NCBI GenBank assembly: GCA_021159845.1
Contig: JAGHDS010000090.1
Location: forward strand, 1 to 6,799
DNA from: Anaerolineae bacterium
GTDB taxonomy: Bacteria > Chloroflexota > Anaerolineae > DUEN01
Length of the DNA stretch: 6,799 bases
Direction: 5' to 3'
The stretch's first letter is position 1. Each line of letters starts with the position of its first letter. Below are positions 1 to 3,760 of the stretch, in pieces. The notes below the pieces were generated by a model. That model ran no database searches and had not been told where the DNA came from. It saw nothing but the letters and a program-made list of their open reading frames with translations. A program made the position numbers and the translations under genes.

Positions 1-1
1 A

Positions 2-160
2 CGCCGCATCGCCGCTGGCTTAAGTGGCGTTCGTAACGTGGCCTTGAATCTCCTCCGCCATCTCGTGCAAGCCCCTTATATCCCGGATGCGCGCCGAACT
101 GTGGCTGCCATGCCAGACTACGGCCTGCATTTGCTCTCCTTACCTTTGTTAGAACTTTGA
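2..160 (+). CDS. ISAs1-family transposase, C-terminal end (partial)
   Basis: An open frame enters from the left edge and ends at TGA 158-160, giving 52 residues. It contains AAGLSGVRNVALNLLRH near its start. This matches, from memory, the C-terminal segment of ISAs1/H-repeat DDE transposases, for example the AAELFSGIRHIAINIL stretch of the E. coli H-repeat proteins, which also lies about 45 to 50 residues from the stop. The DDE catalytic core would lie upstream, outside the window, so I cannot tell whether the full gene is intact. A candidate terminal inverted repeat follows the stop at once, as expected for the 3' end of an insertion sequence. The family call is fairly firm; activity cannot be judged. 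The reverse strand of this stretch has a 36-codon frame that I regard as a shadow. Confidence 0.72.
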   Translation, partial: RRIAAGLSGVRNVALNLLRHLVQAPYIPDARRTVAAMPDYGLHLLSLPLLEL

Positions 161-169
161 AAAGCCCTA
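156..169. repeat. Candidate right terminal inverted repeat of the insertion sequence
   Basis: TTTGAAAAGCCCTA overlaps the transposase stop and reads TAGGGCTTTTCAAA on the other strand. ISAs1-family elements, as I recall them, have ends of the type CAGGGCTTTTCAAA. The position right after the transposase gene fits an element boundary near 169. The left end and the target duplication are outside the window, so the boundary is inferred and not proven. Confidence 0.5.
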
Positions 170-187
170 CCCACGCACAATGTCAGT

Positions 188-216
188 TTGACAGACGCAG
201 GCAGGACAAGTATAAT
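188..216 (+). promoter_or_regulatory. Perfect sigma70 promoter of the rplU-rpmA-rpmE unit
   Basis: TTGACA at 188-193 and TATAAT at 211-216 are separated by exactly 17 bases, a full consensus match for a housekeeping promoter. Transcription should start near 223, about 140 bases before the rplU ATG. Such strength suits ribosomal protein genes. The -35 box sits inside a short inverted repeat, TGTCA-GTT-TGACA (181-193). The promoter begins only 19 bases past the inferred end of the insertion sequence. Confidence 0.9.
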
Positions 217-227
217 GCGGTCTCGCA

Positions 228-346
228 GGGCAGGCTGGCCCGACGGCCGCCTGCTCGCCGCGTCATGATCTGGTTGAGACTATAGGGTACCGCCAACATC
301 TTACCCCCGGCCAGGGGGACAAGTTCCGGTTTGCCGGACGCGGTAC
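228..346 (+). promoter_or_regulatory. Structured 5' leader of rplU, candidate ribosomal protein autoregulatory RNA
   Basis: Four pairing regions are visible. A bulged hairpin pairs 228-235 with 249-256 (one G-U) and, after the bulged base 236, pairs 237-240 with 245-248 around the loop CGAC. A closing stem pairs GTACCGC (287-293) with GCGGTAC (340-346). Inside it lie two hairpins: CCCCC/GGGGG (304-308 with 314-318, loop GGCCA) and TCCGG/CCGGA (325-329 with 334-338, loop TTTG). Together these form a three-way junction whose last base touches the GGGAGG Shine-Dalgarno at 347-352. bL21 operons in Bacillus carry a known leader RNA (L21 leader), so autoregulation is plausible here. The fold was drawn by eye; function is inference. 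Confidence 0.6.
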
Positions 347-363
347 GGGAGGCATGGCATTCC

Positions 364-675
364 ATGTATGCGATTATTGAGACGGGTGGCAAGCAGTATC
401 GCGTCAGCCCAGGGGAGACGATCGAGGTCGAGAAGCTGAACGTCCCGGTAGGGGAACAGGTTCTGTTAGATCGCGTGCTACTAGTCGCTGATGGAGACGA
501 CGTTAAGGTCGGACAGCCGTTGGTGGAAGGGGCCTCGGTCCGGGCTCACGTATTGGGACAGGATCGGCATCGAAAAGTGATCGTCTTTCGGTATCGGGCT
601 GCACAGCGCTATCGGCGTAAGAAGGGACACCGCCAGCCGTTGACGCGGCTGCGGATAGACGCGATCGAGCTGTAA
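364..675 (+). CDS. rplU: Large ribosomal subunit protein bL21
   Basis: This is bL21, a 23S rRNA-binding protein of the large ribosomal subunit. The 103-residue product opens MYAIIETGGKQYRV, the family signature, and continues with the basic segment FRYRAAQRYRRKKGHRQ (about residues 77-93) followed by the C-terminal strand TRLRIDAIEL. Length equals the usual bL21. The start at 364 is chosen because GGGAGG lies 11 bases upstream at 347-352 and because homologues begin MYAIIxTGGKQY; an in-frame TTG at 331 would lie inside the leader stem-loops and add residues that homologues lack. rpmA follows after 28 bases, so the two are cotranscribed. Expression is probably set by the consensus promoter and the folded leader. 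Confidence 0.97.
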   Translation: MYAIIETGGKQYRVSPGETIEVEKLNVPVGEQVLLDRVLLVADGDDVKVGQPLVEGASVRAHVLGQDRHRKVIVFRYRAAQRYRRKKGHRQPLTRLRIDAIEL

Positions 676-703
676 GCTTGAGAGGGCGGATGGAGGACAA
701 GAG

Positions 704-967
704 ATGGCACACAAGAAAGGCGGCGGCTCCAGCCGTAATGGCCGTGATAGTGAATCGAAACGACTTGGCGTAAAGCGCTTCGATGGAGAATTTGTAAGGG
801 CGGGCTCGATTATCGTGCGCCAGCGAGGTACGAGATTTAAGCCTGGCCGCAATGTGGGGCTCGGGCGCGATTACACGATTTTCGCCGTAATCGATGGCTA
901 TGTTAAATTCGAACCGCACACTCGCAAGCAAAAGCGGGTGAGTGTATACCCCCAGCGTGTGGCCTAG
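704..967 (+). CDS. rpmA: Large ribosomal subunit protein bL27
   Basis: This is bL27, whose N-terminal arm reaches toward the peptidyl transferase centre. The 87 residues start MAHKKGGGSSRNGRDSESKRLG, with the family motif GxGxxY replaced here by the usual variant around GRNVGLGRDYTIFA (residues 48-61). GGAGG at 692-696 sits 7 bases before the ATG. In Firmicutes bL27 carries an extra N-terminal peptide removed by the protease Prp, whose gene lies between rplU and rpmA. Here both the extension and the protease gene are absent, which is self-consistent. rpmE follows after 23 bases. The GTPase gene obg, often next to rpmA, is not present downstream. Confidence 0.97.
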   Translation: MAHKKGGGSSRNGRDSESKRLGVKRFDGEFVRAGSIIVRQRGTRFKPGRNVGLGRDYTIFAVIDGYVKFEPHTRKQKRVSVYPQRVA

Positions 968-990
968 GCCTGGGATGGAGGCTCTGTTCT

Positions 991-1341
991 ATGCGTAAGA
1001 ATATTCATCCGAAGTGGTATCCAAACGCGCGGGTGATCTGCGCGTGCGGGAATACCTGGACTGTTGGAGCCACGGTGGAGGAGATCCGTACAGACGTCTG
1101 CTTCAAGTGCCATCCTTTCTTCACAGGCGAGCAGCGCATTGTGGATACGGCAGGCCAGGTCGAACGGTTTATGCGCCGTTTAGAGGCGCGAGACCAGCGG
1201 TTGGCCGCTCGAAAAGCTCAAGCGGAAGCCCAGGCTGCTGCCGAGACGGCAGCTCGTCGGGCACGGCGTCGTGGCGAAAGTCCGGAAAAAGTCGCCGATG
1301 TAGCGCATCAGGCGACCGAATCCAAGACAGAGTCGGAATAG
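991..1341 (+). CDS. rpmE: Large ribosomal subunit protein bL31, zinc-binding type with long C-terminal tail
   Basis: This is bL31, which bridges the ribosomal subunits. The first 65 or so residues are canonical: MRKNIHPKWYPNARVICACG, then Cys17, Cys19, Cys37 and Cys40 (CxC and CxxC), the zinc ligands of the C-plus type, then HPFFTGEQRIVDTAGQVERF. Usual length is 65 to 75 residues, but this one has 116. The extra tail from about residue 68 is rich in Ala, Arg, Glu and Gln and should form a long charged helix, ending in an acidic, Ser/Thr-containing stretch. GGAGG at 977-981 is 9 bases before the ATG. It is the last gene before the stem-loop and terminator. The tail could contact rRNA or another protein; no function is known to me. 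Confidence 0.95.
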   Translation: MRKNIHPKWYPNARVICACGNTWTVGATVEEIRTDVCFKCHPFFTGEQRIVDTAGQVERFMRRLEARDQRLAARKAQAEAQAAAETAARRARRRGESPEKVADVAHQATESKTESE

Positions 1342-1355
1342 GGTTGGCCAGGCCT

Positions 1356-1400
1356 CCTGACGGTAGGCGCCTCGAGGAGGAGGCATGGTACCGTCCCAGG
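1356..1400 (+). promoter_or_regulatory. Long stem-loop between rpmE and tdk
   Basis: GACGGTA (1359-1365) pairs with TACCGTC (1389-1395), extended outward by CCT/AGG (1356-1358 with 1398-1400) across a two-base bulge. An inner stem pairs GCCTC (1369-1373) with GAGGC (1380-1384) around GAGGAG. The loop region holds a run of Shine-Dalgarno-like GAGGAGGAGG (1374-1383). There is no T-run after it, so it is not itself a terminator. It may stabilise the 3' end of the ribosomal protein message or act as the upstream half of a tdk leader. The fold was drawn by eye. Confidence 0.5.
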
Positions 1401-1440
1401 CTGTGAGGGTGACAAGGCGATAGGATGGGATATGCGAGGA

Positions 1441-1471
1441 AAAGGGCAGGGGACACTGCCCTTTCTTTATT
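1441..1471 (+). terminator. Intrinsic terminator after rpmE, upstream of tdk
   Basis: AAAGGGCAG (1441-1449) and CTGCCCTTT (1456-1464) form a perfect 9-base-pair stem with a GGGACA loop, followed by the T-rich run CTTTATT. It closes the ribosomal protein unit about 100 bases after the rpmE stop. The tdk Shine-Dalgarno begins only 12 bases beyond, so the hairpin can also act as an attenuator for tdk. Confidence 0.85.
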
Positions 1472-1482
1472 CCTGCAGGTTT

Positions 1483-1490
1483 GGGGAGGA
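1483..1490 (+). promoter_or_regulatory. Shine-Dalgarno that fixes the tdk start
   Basis: GGGGAGGA lies 7 bases before ATG 1498. An in-frame ATG at 1432 also exists, but starting there would translate through the terminator hairpin and add 22 residues not expected in thymidine kinases. The strong site here decides for 1498. Confidence 0.85.
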
Positions 1491-1497
1491 TGGCGGC

Positions 1498-2127
1498 ATG
1501 TCATATACACATCCGAACGCTGGATGGGTGGAGCTGATCTGTGGCAGCATGTTCAGCGGGAAAACGGAGGAGCTCTTGCGTCGTGTACGGAGGGTGGAGC
1601 TCGCCCGGCAGAAGGTCCAGCTGTTCAAACCCGCACTGGATGACCGAAATGGCTTGACACGCATCGCCTCGCATAACGGAATAGCCCGCGAAAACGCCAT
1701 CGCTGTGAATAGTGCCAGTGAGATCCTCGAACTTGTGGAGCCGGACACTAAGGTCGTGGCCATCGACGAGGTCCAGTTCTTCGATTGGACCATAGCGGAT
1801 GTGTGTAACGCCCTGGCCGATCGAGGGGTGCGGGTGATCTGTGCCGGGTTAGACATGGACTTCCGCGGTGAGCCGTTTGGCCCGGTTCCATTACTGATGG
1901 CCCAAGCGGAGCAAGTGGATAAGCTTCACGCGATCTGCGTCCGATGTGGAGCGGAAGCCTCACGCACTCAGCGCCTTATCAACGGCCGGCCGGCCCGATA
2001 CGATGACCCTATCATCCTCGTTGGTGCCGAAGAGGTGTATGAAGCCCGTTGTCGACGTTGCCATGAGGTCCCAGGACGAGAAAGCGGGTTAGCATTCTAT
2101 TCACGGGATGATAACTCCCAGACCTAA
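1498..2127 (+). CDS. tdk: Thymidine kinase, type II
   Basis: The enzyme phosphorylates thymidine with ATP to dTMP in the cytoplasmic salvage pathway. The 209-residue product shows the P-loop GSMFSGKTEELLRR (16-29), the Walker B-like VVAIDEVQFF (86-95) with catalytic Glu91, the lasso-region segment AGLDMDFRGEPFGP (116-129), and a structural zinc site from Cys147, Cys150, Cys185 and Cys188. Tyr181 (VYEARC) sits in the usual thymidine-binding stretch. Length and motif order are typical of a complete tetrameric TK1-like enzyme. It lies on the same strand as rpmE, behind a terminator, with no promoter visible between terminator and gene. Its last 27 bases are shared with the convergent phosphate transporter gene. 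Confidence 0.96.
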   Translation: MSYTHPNAGWVELICGSMFSGKTEELLRRVRRVELARQKVQLFKPALDDRNGLTRIASHNGIARENAIAVNSASEILELVEPDTKVVAIDEVQFFDWTIADVCNALADRGVRVICAGLDMDFRGEPFGPVPLLMAQAEQVDKLHAICVRCGAEASRTQRLINGRPARYDDPIILVGAEEVYEARCRRCHEVPGRESGLAFYSRDDNSQT

Positions 2128-3108
2128 GGAGTGAAGCCCCAGGTAGAGGAGCGCGGCAAGCAGAGCGGTCATGGGCATCGTCAGCAGCCATGCCAAAGCG
2201 ATATCCTGGGCGACACTCCAGCGCACCTGGGATACCCGTTGCGCAGCCCCGATACCCAGGATGGACGAGCTAACCACCTGTGTGGTGCTGACTGGACCGC
2301 CGAGCAGGGAGGCGCCGGCAACCACACAGGCAGAACTGATCTGAGCTGTGAAGCCGTGGATGGGACGGATTTTATAGAAGCGGCTACCCAGGGTGCGGAT
2401 GATGGGCCATCCCCCGATCGATGTACCCAACGCTAGCCCACCAGCGCTGGCTACAATCACCCATAGTGGCACGGAGAACCCTTGCAACTGCCCTAATGAG
2501 ACCAGTCCCAGTATGATGATCCCCGCTGCCTTCTGGCCATCGTTCGATCCGTGGCTCAAAGCCAGGCCTACCGCTGTGACCAACTGCGCTCGTCGGAAGA
2601 AACCGTTGATGCGTGGGGTGGCACCGCGAGCTAGAAACAGGGTGATCTTCATCACGATGTAGCCCACCGCGAGGCCCGCTATGGGGGCTGTAAATAAGGC
2701 TATCGCGACCTTCCCCAGCCCGGCGATCTGGATGGCCTCCGGCCCTCGTGCCATAGCAGCCGCACCGACCAGGCCACCAAGCAAGGCGTGGGAGCTGCTA
2801 GACGGGATGCCGATGATCCAGGTCACGGTATTCCACGTGATAGCGCTCAGCACCCCGGCTAAAATGACAGCATACTGAATCGCGTCGGGTGAGATGACCT
2901 CGCTGCCAATGGTACGAGCCACGGCCGTACCAAACAAAAACGGCCCACAGAACTCGGCGATGGCTGTCATCGTCAACGCTTTTCGCGGGCTCATAGCGTG
3001 TGAGGAGATCACCGTGGCGACGATATTACTGCTGTCATGAAGGCCATTCAATAGAGTGAAAGCCAGTGTGGCCCCCACCAGGGTGATGACAAAAGGGTCT
3101 GTGTTCAT
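2101..3108 (-). CDS. PiT-family inorganic phosphate transporter
   Basis: A 335-residue integral membrane protein, expected to import inorganic phosphate by cation symport across the cytoplasmic membrane. The two inverted PiT signatures are present: NGLHDSSNIVAT (21-32) and ALSHGSNDGQKAAG (183-196), with the companion loops GIPSSSSHALLGG (100-112) and GGPVSTTQVVSS (270-281). About ten hydrophobic segments cover the length. The start is MNTDPF at 3108, 4 bases after GAGG; a longer frame reaching back to 3222 would start upstream of the promoter. No DUF47/PhoU-like partner gene, which often accompanies PiT genes, is next to it. An ArsR-type repressor is divergent. The stop codon lies inside tdk. 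Transported ion is inferred from family; such carriers generally also take up arsenate. Confidence 0.92.
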   Translation of the reverse strand: MNTDPFVITLVGATLAFTLLNGLHDSSNIVATVISSHAMSPRKALTMTAIAEFCGPFLFGTAVARTIGSEVISPDAIQYAVILAGVLSAITWNTVTWIIGIPSSSSHALLGGLVGAAAMARGPEAIQIAGLGKVAIALFTAPIAGLAVGYIVMKITLFLARGATPRINGFFRRAQLVTAVGLALSHGSNDGQKAAGIIILGLVSLGQLQGFSVPLWVIVASAGGLALGTSIGGWPIIRTLGSRFYKIRPIHGFTAQISSACVVAGASLLGGPVSTTQVVSSSILGIGAAQRVSQVRWSVAQDIALAWLLTMPMTALLAALLYLGLHSLGLGVIIP

Positions 3109-3168
3109 CCATCCTCGCCAGCGTACGTCATCGAACGGGACGCAGTTACTAGCTGCCAGCCGAATATG

Positions 3169-3197
3169 ATTATAACATGCTGGATATCTCCTGCCAA
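3169..3197 (-). promoter_or_regulatory. Extended -10 promoter of the phosphate transporter gene
   Basis: On the minus strand TTGGCA (3197-3192) and TATAAT (3174-3169) are 17 bases apart, and TG at 3177-3176 makes an extended -10 (TGTTATAAT). Transcription should start near 3162, about 54 bases before the transporter ATG. This also rules out any translation start upstream of about 3162. Confidence 0.8.
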
Positions 3198-3208
3198 GGG
3201 CTCGCTGC

Positions 3209-3224
3209 CTGTGCGCCAGCACAG
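3209..3224. promoter_or_regulatory. Inverted repeat in the divergent region, possible operator
   Basis: CTGTGC-GCCA-GCACAG is a perfect 6-4-6 inverted repeat just upstream of the transporter -35 box. A second, weaker repeat, TGGAT-N8-ATCCA (3289-3306), overlaps the region before the arsR Shine-Dalgarno. Either could be a site for the neighbouring ArsR protein, but repeats of this size are expected by chance in 200 bases, and neither has the AT-rich long form of the best-known ArsR/SmtB operators. I see no convincing plus-strand promoter for arsR in 3109-3318. Confidence 0.25.
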
Positions 3225-3318
3225 CAAAGACTCGGGCAATGCATCCTTCGTGCTTTGACTGACAGGAAGTGAAGATGACCTCACGAGTTGGATCGCTTTA
3301 CATCCAGGAGATGGGCAG

Positions 3319-3675
3319 ATGATGAATATTGACCGCCGGTATGTGGAGGTTGCGGGCTTTTTCAAAGCGTTAGGGCATCCGGCTCGCTTGCGGATCCTCG
3401 CTGAGCTGCGTCATGGCGAGGCCTGTGTTTGTCATCTGGAGGCATTGTTGGGCAAACCACAGGCGTATATCTCGCAGCAATTAGCCGTGTTGCGAAGCGT
3501 CGGTTTGGTGCACGACCGGCGCGAGGGGCAGTATGTATACTATGCTATTGCGGATGGTCGGGTGATTCCCTTACTCGATGAGTTCTTGGGCGATGTAGCC
3601 GCCCCACATTACTTGAGCACTTGCCGTTGCCCCACGTGTCGGGCAGCGCTGACTATGCATCAGGGCCCGACTTAG
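3319..3675 (+). CDS. ArsR/SmtB-family metal-responsive transcriptional repressor
   Basis: A 118-residue winged helix-turn-helix protein of the ArsR/SmtB family, normally a dimeric DNA-binding repressor released by metal or metalloid ions. FFKALGHPARLRILAEL (14-30) is the family opening; ACVCHLEALLG (35-45) carries the CxC motif (Cys36, Cys38) of the alpha-3 sensing site seen in ArsR and CadC types; QAYISQQLAVLRSVGLV (48-64) is the recognition helix region; REGQYVYYAI (68-77) is the wing. The C-terminus holds a further cluster, Cys102, Cys104 and Cys107 (CRCPTC), preceded by His97. AGGAG at 3306-3310 is 8 bases before the first ATG; the adjacent ATG at 3322 is also possible. It diverges from the phosphate transporter. 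Family is firm, the inducer is unknown. Confidence 0.92.
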   Translation: MMNIDRRYVEVAGFFKALGHPARLRILAELRHGEACVCHLEALLGKPQAYISQQLAVLRSVGLVHDRREGQYVYYAIADGRVIPLLDEFLGDVAAPHYLSTCRCPTCRAALTMHQGPT

Positions 3676-3722
3676 ATCAGGACTGCTTTGAGGTGGAGAA
3701 TGTCCCATTCGTGCTGTGTCCA

Positions 3723-3751
3723 TTGCAGCCCGCGCGGGGCTGTGGTATGAT
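3723..3751 (+). promoter_or_regulatory. Extended -10 promoter of the DUF2723 gene with palindrome in the spacer
   Basis: TTGCAG (3723-3728), 17 bases, then TATGAT (3746-3751), with TG at 3743-3744 giving an extended -10. The start site would be about 3758, only 3 bases before ATG 3761. The spacer carries a perfect inverted repeat, CAGCCC-GCGCG-GGGCTG (3726-3742), an operator-like element between the two boxes. Confidence 0.65.
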
Positions 3752-3760
3752 CTGGCCGTT

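Noticed and set aside
20..130. Minus-strand 36-codon frame starting MQAVVWHG with AAGGAG in front, resembling the first residues of zinc alcohol dehydrogenases.
   Set aside because: The resemblance ends after eight residues and the frame stops soon. The plus strand has a much better match to an ISAs1 transposase C-terminus over the same bases.
331..363. In-frame TTG start giving rplU eleven extra residues.
   Set aside because: It lies in the folded leader, lacks a well placed Shine-Dalgarno, and bL21 homologues start MYAIIETGGKQY.
503..931. Long minus-strand frames across rplU and rpmA (481-852 and 503-931).
   Set aside because: They run antisense to two certain ribosomal protein genes, and their products show no recognisable family features.
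1385..1423. Twelve-codon frame MVPSQAVRVTRR right after GAGGAGGAGG.
   Set aside because: The Shine-Dalgarno-like run touches the ATG and is buried in the 1356-1400 stem-loop. The peptide lacks any regulatory codon run, so a leader peptide is not supported.
1432..1497. Longer tdk start at ATG 1432.
   Set aside because: It would translate the terminator hairpin and adds residues foreign to the family. The strong Shine-Dalgarno at 1483-1490 points to 1498.
3109..3222. N-terminal extension of the phosphate transporter to 3222.
   Set aside because: The extension is not hydrophobic or conserved-looking, and the predicted promoter and start site lie inside it.
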